A stretch of DNA of 64,000 nt from an uncultured Selenomonadaceae bacterium (GTDB lineage: Bacteria > Bacillota > Negativicutes > Selenomonadales > Selenomonadaceae). Below the pieces are notes generated by a model. The model made no database searches, had not been told where the DNA came from, and saw nothing but the letters and a program-made list of their open reading frames with translations. This document shows, piece after piece, positions 54,416 through 63,550 of the stretch (positions are counted from its first letter, which is position 1; each line of letters opens with the position of its first letter). The DNA is taken from positions 1 through 64,000 of the forward strand of contig CAJOMO010000009.1 of assembly GCA_905235685.1 (NCBI GenBank), read 5' to 3'. Both the position numbers and the translations under genes were made by a program.

Positions 54416-55468
54416 AAAACAATCGAAATAGACGCGCTTAAACCAGGAATGACGCTTGCACAAACCGTCACCAATTCAGATTTCATTGTGCTGTTTCTGG
54501 CAAATACCGTTTTGAATGAAAGGCAAATTGTCTTGCTGAAAAATATGAAAATCCCGCGGGTATGCGTGAAAGACGAATTTGATATGAGCAAACTTTACCA
54601 GCAGGTTATATCGCTGCAAAGCAAAGATTCGTCGTTTAACCGCGGCTTCAACAAAATTAACAAGCTGGCGAATAAAATTTTCGCGGAGATAAAAGTTGGC
54701 GGTGATATCAAATCGCCGATGATAATGTTGGTGGCGCGGATTTTGCCGCTGGCTGACGACGCCGGTTCGATTAATTATCTGTTCAATTTGGGGCATATGG
54801 ACAACACTTTAGCGCAACATTGCGAGCGCGTGGCGATTTTTGCCGGAATTATGGCGAAATGGATGGAGCTTGATTGGGCTGAAATTCGCCAAATTGTTAC
54901 CGCCGCCTTCCTTCACGACATTGGAAAATTTAAATTTCCGCCGACTTTCCTTCACCGAACCGTCGAGGATTTTCAAGGTACGGAACTTCAGCTTTACAAA
55001 ACGCACTGCCAAATTGGGCGAAATATGCTGCGCGATTTGAATTTTGCCGAGCCGATACCGACCGCCGTTTATCAGCACCACGAATATATGAACGGCTCCG
55101 GATTTCCGAGCGGTATTCGCGGCAAGGATATTCACCCGTTCGCAAAAATTATCGCCGCGGCTGATGCTTATGACGCGCTGATTTCGGAGCGCCCCGGGCA
55201 TTTGAAAAAGACGCCGTTTGACGCGATTAATCTTTTCGCGAAAAGCCAATTTTCTCGATTGGACCCGCACGTTTGCGTTCCGTTCATTACGCGCATTAAA
55301 GATCATTTGATTGGCTCGCACGTTGTTTTGAAGGACGGGCGCAAAGGCACGGTGATTTTTTATCCGAAAGATTTTGCGTCGTTGCCGGTAATTCGGCTTG
55401 AAGACGGCACGCAGATAAATTTAAATTTGGAACACAATCTTTCAATCGTCAAGTACGAAATTACTTGA
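54416..55468 (+). CDS. HD-GYP domain protein (probable cyclic-di-GMP phosphodiesterase)
   Basis: 350 residues from the TTG at 54416, with GGAGG 8 bases upstream (the GTG at 54395 lies before that site). An N-terminal domain (about 1-110) precedes an HD-GYP domain: LHDIGKFKF and HHEYMNGSGFPSGIRG, where GSGFP replaces the classic GxGYP. The rest of the domain (AKIIAAADAYDAL) is conserved, so activity is likely. It has no membrane segment or GGDEF domain. Its 3' end overlaps the convergent ttcA gene by 27 bases. Confidence 0.88.
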   Translation, partial: KTIEIDALKPGMTLAQTVTNSDFIVLFLANTVLNERQIVLLKNMKIPRVCVKDEFDMSKLYQQVISLQSKDSSFNRGFNKINKLANKIFAEIKVGGDIKSPMIMLVARILPLADDAGSINYLFNLGHMDNTLAQHCERVAIFAGIMAKWMELDWAEIRQIVTAAFLHDIGKFKFPPTFLHRTVEDFQGTELQLYKTHCQIGRNMLRDLNFAEPIPTAVYQHHEYMNGSGFPSGIRGKDIHPFAKIIAAADAYDALISERPGHLKKTPFDAINLFAKSQFSRLDPHVCVPFITRIKDHLIGSHVVLKDGRKGTVIFYPKDFASLPVIRLEDGTQINLNLEHNLSIVKYEIT

Positions 55469-56239
55469 AACGTAGGAAAAATAAGTTTTGCGCATTTCGG
55501 CTAAAGTTTTTGGGGCGCTCCACAATTCGCCGATAGAACTTTCGCGCAGAGCGGCGGCGAGGTGCTCAAACAAATCGGGAAAATTTTTGCCGAGGTCGCG
55601 AATAAGATTTTTAATAACTTGGCGATTAGTTTTGCCGTCGACGGGGCAAGGCGATTTGACGATATCGAAGTTGCTGTTTTTGATAAAGCTGTCGATTTGG
55701 TATTCGCGCAGGTAAACGAGCGGGCGAATGACGGTTAAATTGGAGCGGCTGAGGAAAGTTTTTGGCGTGAAAACGGTTAGCTGACCGGACGACAGCAAGC
55801 TCATAAAAAAAGTTTCAACGGCGTCGTCGAGGTGGTGAGCGTAGGCAACTTTATTTGCTCCAATTTCTTTAGCGATGCGATTAATGGCGGCGCGGCGAAA
55901 ATAAGCGCAGGTGAAGCAGGGGCTTTTATCGGGGCGCGCCTGAATGACGCTGTTGATATCGACGTTGTGAATTTCGTGGGGAATATTTAAATCGGCGCAA
56001 AAATTTTTGAGCGTGTCGACTTGAAAATCTGCGTTGAACATTGGATTGATTGTAATGGCGGTGAGTTCAAATTTTTTGTGAATACGCTGTTTTAAAGTGG
56101 CGAGCGCGTAAGTTAGCAGCAGGCTGTCTTTGCCGCCGGAAAGTCCGATTAAAATTTTATCGCCGTCTTGAATCATATCAAACTCGACGACGGCGCGCAT
56201 AAGCTTACTAAAAATTATTTTCGGTAAAATTAATTGCAT
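55442..56239 (-). CDS. ttcA: TtcA-type tRNA 2-thiocytidine synthase
   Basis: ATP-dependent thiolation of C32 in tRNA. 265 residues. The PP-loop is GLSGGKDSLLL, the iron-sulfur cluster Cys pair is CFTC (with SPCPVDG later), and IRPLVYLREYQID and AYAHHLDDAVETFFM fit the family. Convergent overlap with the HD-GYP gene. An ATG with weak upstream site lies near a repeat copy. Confidence 0.92.
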   Translation of the reverse strand: MQLILPKIIFSKLMRAVVEFDMIQDGDKILIGLSGGKDSLLLTYALATLKQRIHKKFELTAITINPMFNADFQVDTLKNFCADLNIPHEIHNVDINSVIQARPDKSPCFTCAYFRRAAINRIAKEIGANKVAYAHHLDDAVETFFMSLLSSGQLTVFTPKTFLSRSNLTVIRPLVYLREYQIDSFIKNSNFDIVKSPCPVDGKTNRQVIKNLIRDLGKNFPDLFEHLAAALRESSIGELWSAPKTLAEMRKTYFSYVSSNFVLDD

Positions 56240-56262
56240 AAAAATATCCCCTAATTATCAAT

Positions 56263-56388
56263 CTGGACGCCGCCCAAGGATGGGCGGCGCGAACCCCCGC
56301 CCGCGCCCCTAATGAGCGTGACGCGAATTAATTTAGCGCGGGCGATTTTCTTTGCCAGCGTTTCTTTTCTAAAAAGAAATGCTGAATT
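56263..56388 (-). repeat. Three-hairpin intergenic repeat, copy 7
   Basis: Minus orientation, between the divergent ttcA and CorC-type genes. Arm A CATTTCTTTTT/AAAAGAAACG, the B2 middle arm (ATTAATTCGCGTCACGCTCATTAG core with GCGCGGGCG flanks), arm C GCCGCCCATCCTTGGGCGGC. Close to copy 6 in arm B. A TATAAT for the CorC-type gene lies 16 bases past its edge. Confidence 0.85.
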
Positions 56389-56443
56389 ACACTAGAAAAA
56401 ATGTTATAATGGTAGAAAAATTTTTTTTAGGAGGTCTCAATCC

Positions 56444-57760
56444 TTGGACGTCGTCCCCATAATACTTCAATTTTTATTAGTAGCATTTTTAATTGGAATG
56501 AACGGATTTTTTGTAGCGGCGGAATTTTGCTGCGTGAAAATGCGCCCGTCGCGTTTGGAAACTTTGATTCAAGAAGGCAACAAGCGGGCGGTTTACGCAA
56601 AAAAATTAACCGACGAACTCGACGAAGCTTTATCCGTAACGCAGCTGGGCATAACCTTAGCGTCATTGGGCTTAGGCTGGGTTGGCGAGCCGTTTGTGGC
56701 AGAATTAATCGCGCCGATAACTCATTCGCTGGGTTTGGGAGAAACGCTTGAACACACAATTTCTTTCGCGCTGGCATTTTCGTTAATCACTTCCGCGCAC
56801 ATAATTTTAGGCGAATTGACGCCAAAGTCAATGGCAATCGCAAGCACGGAAACGATTTTGCTGAATATCGCGCTGCCAATGTTAATTTTTTGGAAAGTCA
56901 TGTACCCGTTCGTTATAATGCTGAACGTCACGGCAACTTTCGTATCGAAACATTTGGGCTTGCACCATTCGGGCGAAGGCGAAGTTGCGCATAATCCGGA
57001 AGAAATTCGTTTACTGATGGAGGAAAGCCACAAGCAGGGCTTAGTCGACGATACCGAAGTTGATTTTGTCGATAATGTTTTCGATTTTACCGAATTGAGC
57101 GTGCGCGAAATAATGGTACCGCGAACCGATATGGTTTGCCTGTACGTCAATAAACCCTACGAAGAAAATTTGCAGACGATGCTTGACGAACAAATGACGC
57201 GTTACCCGATTTGCAACGAGGACAAAGATCATATCATTGGATTTTTGCACGTCAAAGATTTAATCACGTGGCGGCTGACGGGCAATAAGCAGCTCAAGCC
57301 GAATTTGGCGAAACTTGCGCGGAAAGTTTTTGTCGTGCCGGAAAGTATGGACGTCAGCGTTTTGCTGAAAATGATGCAAAAAAATCGTTCGCAATTGGCT
57401 ATCGTGGTTGACGAATACGGCGGAACTTCGGGCATGGTTACCATTGAAGATATTGTTGAAAAACTTGTCGGCGATATTCAAGACGAATTTGACGAAGAAC
57501 GCCCCAAATCCGAAAAGCGCGCGGAAAATTTGTATTCGATTGACGCGAAAATGTTGCTTGAAGATCTTGAAGACGAATTTGATATTGAAATTCACGACGA
57601 AGATGTTGACACTGTCGGCGGCTGGCTGAGCGATAAAATTGGCGGCGAGCCGCGCGTCGGTCAAAGCGCCTCCTATGACGGCAATACTTTCTACGTTGAG
57701 GAAGTTGACGGCTTGCGAATTACCCGCGTGCTCTTGAGATTAACTAAAAAATTTAATTAA
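56444..57760 (+). CDS. CNNM/CorC-type membrane protein (hemolysin-like)
   Basis: Inner-membrane protein of the CNNM family linked to Mg or Co efflux. 438 residues: an N-terminal DUF21 domain with four membrane segments (1-190), a CBS pair (VREIMVPRTDMVCL, HVKDLI and EYGGTSGMVTIEDIVEKL), and a C-terminal CorC/HlyC transporter-associated domain. Starts with TTG after AGGAGG. TATAAT at 56405-56410 with TG before it. Confidence 0.92.
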   Translation: MDVVPIILQFLLVAFLIGMNGFFVAAEFCCVKMRPSRLETLIQEGNKRAVYAKKLTDELDEALSVTQLGITLASLGLGWVGEPFVAELIAPITHSLGLGETLEHTISFALAFSLITSAHIILGELTPKSMAIASTETILLNIALPMLIFWKVMYPFVIMLNVTATFVSKHLGLHHSGEGEVAHNPEEIRLLMEESHKQGLVDDTEVDFVDNVFDFTELSVREIMVPRTDMVCLYVNKPYEENLQTMLDEQMTRYPICNEDKDHIIGFLHVKDLITWRLTGNKQLKPNLAKLARKVFVVPESMDVSVLLKMMQKNRSQLAIVVDEYGGTSGMVTIEDIVEKLVGDIQDEFDEERPKSEKRAENLYSIDAKMLLEDLEDEFDIEIHDEDVDTVGGWLSDKIGGEPRVGQSASYDGNTFYVEEVDGLRITRVLLRLTKKFN

Positions 57761-57761
57761 C

Positions 57762-57868
57762 TATCAACTTTCTTTTATAGTAAAAGAAAGTTGCAAAGAA
57801 AAGCGCGGCGCGGATTGTCACATCACGTGACAAGCGCGCCGCAGAGCCGCCCGTCCGTGGGCGGCTTC
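57762..57868 (+). repeat. Three-hairpin intergenic repeat, copy 3
   Basis: It begins one base after the CorC-type stop. Arm A CAACTTTCTTTT/AAAAGAAAGTTG, B1 arm with TTGTCACATCACGTGACAA, and arm C GCCGCCCGTCCGTGGGCGGC. It is the cleanest copy. Confidence 0.88.
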
Positions 57869-57900
57869 TGGTTTGTGTTTTTTTAATTAGGGGAAAATTT

Positions 57901-58938
57901 ATGGGGCTAATTAATTTTTTTCGCGATAATACCAACGAATTTGTCGGAGCGTACGGCGACGAAGATAAAATTTTTCTGGCGCGGTTGACTGATAAAATTG
58001 AAACCGCCGAAATTAATTTTGAAATCGACGCGCAAAGCAATATTTCAGCCACTGAACAATTTGCTAAGGCTATCGCCGACGCCTGCGCGAAACGCGGTTG
58101 GAAAACTGCGCGAATCGGAATTTGCCTGCGCGAAGGCGAGGCTACAACTTTTCAAATCGAATTTAACAGCGTCCCCGAAAAGGAAATTCCCGACGCAGTA
58201 AAAACCTGGGCGCTGGCGCACGTCGGCAAAACCGCCCGCTACACTTCAATGAAAATCGGTGACGATATTTGGATGGAAACTTTGCCCGCGTCTATCGTCG
58301 ACGAATATTTTTCCGCCTGTAAAAAATTTTCAATAAAACTTTGCGCCCTAACAGCTTTTCCGGAAACCAATTCAGACCGCGCCGTTACGCCCTTCAACCG
58401 CGCAATTTTCGCCGCAGAAATCATTCAAGCCCGCAAACAGCCCAATATCCTGGCGCAACAATTCAGCGCGTGGAATTTCACAAAAATCTCGTTGACGGCG
58501 GCGGCAATTTTCCTGCTGATAATCGCGGGAATTTCTGCCAAACTCAGCCACGATTATTTTTCAGCGTTCGCGCAGTTGGAATCGGCGCAGGATTTTTTGA
58601 AATCTCAAAGCGAATTTTTGTCGCTCAAAGAAAATCTCGACGCGGACGTTGCCGAAATGAAGCGCCTTAACAATCTTTGCGCAAACCAAAATGTTACCTC
58701 CGAAAATTTTAATCTGCTGTTGAAAATTAGTAAAGTCAGCAACCAAATTAATCTGCGCAAAATGAAAACGACCGGCAAATTTCTGGAACTCGAAGGTTCA
58801 GCCGAAACGCCGGACGCTGTGAAAAATTATTTGAGCCGCTTAAAAACTTCCACGCAGGAAAGCGTTAAGCTGGAAAATTCGCAGATTGACGACGACGCAA
58901 TCAGCTTTACAATTCGCGTCAATTTGCAGTCGCCATAA
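57901..58938 (+). CDS. PilM/PilN- or GspL-like membrane protein
   Basis: 345 residues. Residues 1-190 look soluble (MGLINFFRDNTNEFVGAYGD) with parts like a PilM/GspL actin-like domain. One membrane segment (about 198-216, ISLTAAAIFLLIIAGIS) precedes an outer-side part with a coiled coil (220-265) and a PilN-like ferredoxin-fold end (LRKMKTTGKFLELEGSAETPDAVKNYLSRL). That is the layout of the inner-membrane platform of type IV pili or type II secretion. No other pilus gene is nearby, so the assignment is tentative. AGGGG precedes the ATG. It overlaps the convergent gene by 20 bases. Confidence 0.6.
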   Translation: MGLINFFRDNTNEFVGAYGDEDKIFLARLTDKIETAEINFEIDAQSNISATEQFAKAIADACAKRGWKTARIGICLREGEATTFQIEFNSVPEKEIPDAVKTWALAHVGKTARYTSMKIGDDIWMETLPASIVDEYFSACKKFSIKLCALTAFPETNSDRAVTPFNRAIFAAEIIQARKQPNILAQQFSAWNFTKISLTAAAIFLLIIAGISAKLSHDYFSAFAQLESAQDFLKSQSEFLSLKENLDADVAEMKRLNNLCANQNVTSENFNLLLKISKVSNQINLRKMKTTGKFLELEGSAETPDAVKNYLSRLKTSTQESVKLENSQIDDDAISFTIRVNLQSP

Positions 58939-59824
58939 GCTTAAGAAAATCTTCAAAAATATCGTTGTCAAGTTCGACTTTGCGCGCAGCGGCGGGCGGA
59001 GTCATATTTTTTTTGGCGTCAACGCCCGCGTAATTCAGCAGAAAATGAAATTCGCTGTAGCGCCCAATCGACTCCATCAGCAATTTATCTTCGTTGGTGA
59101 CGTCGGCAGTACCGGCGGCGGCTTCGTCGAGAATATTTTTCGCGTAAGATTTGACAAGCGGCGTTAAATCAATCGCGGCGGAAACCGTTTCGTCAGTCTG
59201 CCTGTCAAAAGTCCACGTGCAAGTCAAATCAGTTGCGTTGAAGGCGGCGGTTAAGTTGTGCAAAAATTTTTTCTGCGCCAAAACTTCCGCCATAGACAGC
59301 GCCGTTGTATCCTGTTCGTCGTCGTATTCGCGCAGAGCCGCGGCAATTTTTTCGCCGCTCACCGTCACGGTGAAAATCCGTTGCGTGTTGGTTTCGCCGA
59401 TAATTTCAACGGCTTTAATATTTTTCTGCAAATCAAGCAAATCAAAATTCGGCAAAGAAAATTTCTGCCACTTCGAGCCGCGCTGAACGTACAGAATCAA
59501 ATTATCGTCGCGCTGTTCAAGGTAAAACGGCATTTTGTTAGCCGCCGCGCGGTTTGTTTCGGGGTTGATATATTCAAACGCCATATCGCCGCTCATTTTC
59601 AAATCGTCGCGCAGGACGCCCTGAGCGCTGATATCGACGTGAAAATTTGTACCGAAAAGCATAATGCTCTGATTAAAGGGGCGCTCATTTGGCGGCGTGG
59701 CAAGGTAAGTTTCTTCAAAAATTTTCTGCGCGGAAGGAATTTCTTCAGCCGTTGCATTCGCGCCGAAAATCAAAATCCCGCCCGTCAAAATCGCCGCTAA
59801 ACTTTTTTTCAATTTAAAATTCAA
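58919..59824 (-). CDS. Secreted protein of unknown function
   Basis: 301 residues. Signal peptide MNFKLKKSLAAILTGGILI... cut near ANA-TA. The mature part is a mixed alpha/beta protein with FHVDISAQGVLRDDLKMSGDMAFEY, resembling LppX/LolA-like folds that carry hydrophobic ligands; this is only a resemblance. TTG start with GGAGGG. It is 12 bases after the FtsA-like gene and could serve the envelope. The 3' end overlaps the convergent PilN-like gene. Confidence 0.65.
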   Translation of the reverse strand: MNFKLKKSLAAILTGGILIFGANATAEEIPSAQKIFEETYLATPPNERPFNQSIMLFGTNFHVDISAQGVLRDDLKMSGDMAFEYINPETNRAAANKMPFYLEQRDDNLILYVQRGSKWQKFSLPNFDLLDLQKNIKAVEIIGETNTQRIFTVTVSGEKIAAALREYDDEQDTTALSMAEVLAQKKFLHNLTAAFNATDLTCTWTFDRQTDETVSAAIDLTPLVKSYAKNILDEAAAGTADVTNEDKLLMESIGRYSEFHFLLNYAGVDAKKNMTPPAAARKVELDNDIFEDFLKLMATAN

Positions 59825-59836
59825 TCAAAGCCCTCC

Positions 59837-62212
59837 TCAATCATTGCGGATAAAATCTTGAATGGTAAGCCTGCGCCGCAATTTCGGTTCGCGGCTATTT
59901 ATCTGATTCGTCGGCATATCTGAAAGTTTCGCCGGAATTTCAATGCTGTTCGCCGTGGAAATAACCGTGCCGTCGGGCGACTTCAAAATCACTTCGAGGG
60001 TATCGCCATTTTTCATAGGCTCGGCAAAATCCGCGTGGACGCCGTTAACTTTAATTTCAAAACTCATGCGGCTGTCCGTTGGCGGCGGTTTGAAATCGAC
60101 AGCCAAAAGCGCGTCGCTAACCGTGGCAACCTGTTTTGCGGATTTGCGATAACTTATCCGCGCGCCGTCGATAATCAGCGTGCTCATATTCGCGGGGCGG
60201 TTATTCACCGTCAAATCGATATTCGACACGGTCGGCACTTCGTACTCTTCGCCGCTGTAAAAAATTTTAATCGAAGAATTGACGCCCGACAAATTCAGCA
60301 CGTCGGAAACGCGCGGGTTGTCATTGGCGATATATTCAATGTTGTCGCCGTCGTGAACCGGCAAAGAAATTTTTGCCTCGACGTCATTCATTAAAATTTT
60401 CGGCGTGCAAGTGTAGCGCAAATCGCGCCCGTTCAGCTGATAGTGCAGTTTAAAATCGGTGGGCGAATATCCGGCAATTCTCAGCACTTCGCCAATCGTA
60501 CTCGCCAGCGAAAGTTTGATATCGTCGCCGTCTTTCAAAATTTGTTCGGGCAAAGCCGCGTCGCCGTTGATAATGACTTTAGCCGTGATTTTAAAAATCT
60601 CGCCGTTGATTTTCACGGTGAAACTCGGCAATTCGGGAACTACGTCGCTGATTTTCAAAACGGGCGGCTCACCGTCAGCGCCGCGTTCGATTTTAATTTT
60701 GCATCTATCCTCAAGCGGCGTCTCAAGTTCGGCGTCTTTGCCATTCATTTTGAGCGTTGCGAAAGTTCCCATACTGCCAGGGAAAAATTTTCTTTCGCCG
60801 TCCACCGTAACCATCAGCGCTAAACCAGGTTTGCCGTTGAATTTTCTAAGCTGAATACCGGCGTTCAAAAGGGCGTCGCGAATCGTCAGCTGTTGGAAAT
60901 GGAACAGCGCGTATTCGTCGTCATTTATATAAACCGTCAAAAAGTGCAGATTATTAATCGAGGCGATTTTCAAAATACCAAGCGGCGTCACGGCGTCGGG
61001 CATACACAATTCTTTTGGAATGCTTGTGATACCGTCAACGACATCGGGCTTGCGGACGCCAACGCGCAATTCGGGCATATTTAAAGCCGCGGCAACGTAT
61101 TTCTGAAGATTGGGCGTCAATGAGCCGCCGCCAACCAACATAACCGCTTGCGGAATATCATTGCCGTTGAGTTCCAAAATCGTCTGCGCAATTTCCGCCG
61201 CCAAATGAGTTATGCTGTCATTAACCTCGCTGATAATTTCTTCGGCAGTCAATTCGTGCGTCGTACCCAAAATATCCGTGAAAGTCGAAGTTTCGCCGTT
61301 AGCCGCCCTGCGCTTAATTTCTTCGGCGATATTAAAATCCAGCAAAAATTTCTGACTGAGCGCCTCGGTAATTTCGTCGCCGGCAATTGGCACCATTCCG
61401 TAAGCAATGACAGAGCCGTTTTTGGTAATGGCGATATCGGAAGTTCCCGCGCCGATATCAACCAAAACTAAATTTAAATGGCGCATTGTGGGCGGAATTA
61501 AAACGTTGATGGCGGCGATTGGCTCTAAGGTTAACGCGCGCATTTCCAAATCGCAGGAACTTAAAGCAACCTGCATTGAATCAATGACTTGACGCGGCAG
61601 GAAAGTTGCGATAACTTTAGCCTTAGCTATTTTTCCGCGCTGACCGATTAAACTTTTCAGCTGAATGCCGTCGAGTTCGTAATTTATGACGCTGAACCCG
61701 ACGCAATAATAACTGGTTTGTTTGGGAATTGTATTTGATTCGGCAAGTTTCGCCTGCGCGAGTTGGACACCGGCGAATTCCAAATTGTTTTGAATTTCGG
61801 GCGTGATAGCGCCGTGAATTTCCATTTCGGCGTCCGCCGTCATAGTGTACAGGGCGCGACCGGCGGCGGCAACTGCTACGCTTTTCAAATCTTCGCCAAT
61901 TTCTTCAACAAGTTCGTCACGCACTTTTTCAATGACTTCAGCAACTTTCGGCACGTCGTGAATTTGACCGTCGAGCATGGCGCGGGTTTTGTGCTCTTCG
62001 CGGCGCGTGGCGATAATTTTTAAGAGACCGCTGGGTTCTTTTTCGGCAACGATACCGATAACGCTGCGCGTCCCGATATCCAGCGCGAAAATTTTTTCGG
62101 TGTCGGCTCTGTCAATTTTATTGCGCGTGGATTTATTTTGTGCGGGAGTTTTTTTAGTTTTGCCGCGTTTGGATTTATCGGCAGCGGTACTCTTAGTTTT
62201 TTTTACGGGCAT
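59837..62212 (-). CDS. FtsA-like actin-fold protein with beta-grasp-like repeat tail
   Basis: 791 residues. A basic tail (residues 1-40) is followed by an FtsA-like ATPase region (about 40-420) with DIGTRSVIGIV, LVDIGAGTSDIAI and MLVGGGSLTP (the phosphate-1, phosphate-2 and adenosine motifs). The C-terminal 370 residues hold a series of about 70-90-residue units that end in patterns like DGDDIKLSLAS, DGDNIEYI and NGDTLEVIL, separated by TIRDALLNAGI or TIGEVLRIAGY; these look like beta-grasp (ubiquitin-like) repeats. It lacks the amphipathic C-terminal helix of FtsA. Probably a scaffold near the division or elongation machinery; inferred. GAGGTGA precedes the ATG. Confidence 0.75.
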   Translation of the reverse strand: MPVKKTKSTAADKSKRGKTKKTPAQNKSTRNKIDRADTEKIFALDIGTRSVIGIVAEKEPSGLLKIIATRREEHKTRAMLDGQIHDVPKVAEVIEKVRDELVEEIGEDLKSVAVAAAGRALYTMTADAEMEIHGAITPEIQNNLEFAGVQLAQAKLAESNTIPKQTSYYCVGFSVINYELDGIQLKSLIGQRGKIAKAKVIATFLPRQVIDSMQVALSSCDLEMRALTLEPIAAINVLIPPTMRHLNLVLVDIGAGTSDIAITKNGSVIAYGMVPIAGDEITEALSQKFLLDFNIAEEIKRRAANGETSTFTDILGTTHELTAEEIISEVNDSITHLAAEIAQTILELNGNDIPQAVMLVGGGSLTPNLQKYVAAALNMPELRVGVRKPDVVDGITSIPKELCMPDAVTPLGILKIASINNLHFLTVYINDDEYALFHFQQLTIRDALLNAGIQLRKFNGKPGLALMVTVDGERKFFPGSMGTFATLKMNGKDAELETPLEDRCKIKIERGADGEPPVLKISDVVPELPSFTVKINGEIFKITAKVIINGDAALPEQILKDGDDIKLSLASTIGEVLRIAGYSPTDFKLHYQLNGRDLRYTCTPKILMNDVEAKISLPVHDGDNIEYIANDNPRVSDVLNLSGVNSSIKIFYSGEEYEVPTVSNIDLTVNNRPANMSTLIIDGARISYRKSAKQVATVSDALLAVDFKPPPTDSRMSFEIKVNGVHADFAEPMKNGDTLEVILKSPDGTVISTANSIEIPAKLSDMPTNQINSREPKLRRRLTIQDFIRND

Positions 62213-62231
62213 TAAAATTCACCTCGCTTTA

Positions 62232-62275
62232 AAAGGTTATTCAGTTTATTTCGCGAATTATTCAAAATAACCTTT
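62232..62275. promoter_or_regulatory. Concentric palindrome in the divergent intergenic region
   Basis: Outer arms AAAGGTTATT and AATAACCTTT are a perfect 10-bp inverted repeat. The 8-bp palindrome TTCGCGAA lies exactly at the same centre. It sits between the divergent FtsA-like and FakA-like genes, so it may be a shared operator. Regulator unknown. Confidence 0.55.
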
Positions 62276-62311
62276 AAAACTTTTGGCAAATTTGAGAAGG
62301 CGGTGCTAAAT

Positions 62312-63550
62312 ATGACTGGCAATAGGGAAGTCATCACCGGCGGAGATTTTAAGCGCATGGTTTCCGGTGCGTACAGCGAATTTCTGCTTGAATACGAAAA
62401 TATAAATTCACAACCTGGCGCGGGAACTTTACCAGGTACACACATTTTGCGAACGATGGGCGCAGCAGTTATGCCGCTTTCTGACGCCAAAGACGACAGC
62501 ATAGGCGGCTTGAGTCGGCGGGTTGCAACGGCGGCTGTATTTGGCGCGCGCGGAAATGCCGGCGTAGTTTTGGCGCAAATGTTTCGCGGTATCGGTACCG
62601 GTTTAATGGGAAAATATGACGCGACCGGCTCTGAATTTGGCAAGGCGTTTCAATACGGAATTTTGTACGCTCAGCGCGTTTTGCCGGACAAATCCGAAAA
62701 TCCTTTCATAACGGTTGCTAAGGCTGTTGCTAAGGGCGCTTATCGCGCAGTGCGTGGCGGTATGCCGATTGCGGAGATTTTGGGCAAAGCAATTGAATCC
62801 GGCGAGAAAATTATTTCGGAAGCCGGAACGAACAATGCAAGCGCGAGCATTATGATTAGTTTTCTTAAGGGCTGCTTGAAGGGCTTGGACGGCAATTTTG
62901 TTTCGCCGACGGTTAGTCTGTCATTGGGGCTCGGCACTCATAAAAATATGCCCGACCCGCGAAATGATTTGGTGCGCCCGTATTGCGTGCGGCTTAGAAT
63001 TAAAAGTTCGAACAGCAATGTTCCGGAGCTTGAGCGGCAAATGAAGGACATCAGCAGTTTTTCAATGGTTGAACGAATGAGCGGCGGGATTGATATTCAC
63101 CTGCACACGGATCACGTTGGCAAGGCGATTGACCAGGCGCTGGGCTGGGGGCAACTCAAAGACGTTAAAATTACGAATATGAGCGAGAGCCACGTTTTGC
63201 CGGTAAATGACGCGTTAGTGAAAGTGGCGGCGCTGGCTGTTGCCAAAGACGCTGACGAGGCGCAGAAATTGCAGGACGCAGGCGCAACAATTTTGGTTTC
63301 GGGCTCTGAAGAATCTTCGCCTTCGACCGCAGAAATTGTTGGAGCGGCGCATTCAGATTTGGCGTCAAGTTATGTTTTAGTTTCGTCGAGTCCGGATTAT
63401 AAATTGGTTTTCAAACAGGCGAAAAAACTTTTGGGCAACCGCGTAGAGTTGGTTTTGGCTGAATCCTTCGAACAAGCCATTTCCGCATTAAAAAAATTTT
63501 CCAAAGCCCTCTCAGCCGTGGAAAATGCTAATATCATGAATCAAATTTAG
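62312..63550 (+). CDS. FakA-like protein with altered nucleotide/Mg motif
   Basis: 412 residues. Resembles FakA, the ATP-binding kinase of the fatty acid kinase system: an N-terminal Dak2-like helical domain with VFGARGNAGVVLAQMFRGI, then a middle and C-terminal part that looks like the DegV-like half. FakA normally has PxxDGDTGTNM near residue 40 for Mg-ATP. Here that place reads SQPGAGTLPGTHILRTM, so the Asp residues are missing. The protein may bind but not phosphorylate. The DegV domain partner is not nearby. The GTG at 62303 is an alternative start. Confidence 0.7.
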   Translation: MTGNREVITGGDFKRMVSGAYSEFLLEYENINSQPGAGTLPGTHILRTMGAAVMPLSDAKDDSIGGLSRRVATAAVFGARGNAGVVLAQMFRGIGTGLMGKYDATGSEFGKAFQYGILYAQRVLPDKSENPFITVAKAVAKGAYRAVRGGMPIAEILGKAIESGEKIISEAGTNNASASIMISFLKGCLKGLDGNFVSPTVSLSLGLGTHKNMPDPRNDLVRPYCVRLRIKSSNSNVPELERQMKDISSFSMVERMSGGIDIHLHTDHVGKAIDQALGWGQLKDVKITNMSESHVLPVNDALVKVAALAVAKDADEAQKLQDAGATILVSGSEESSPSTAEIVGAAHSDLASSYVLVSSSPDYKLVFKQAKKLLGNRVELVLAESFEQAISALKKFSKALSAVENANIMNQI

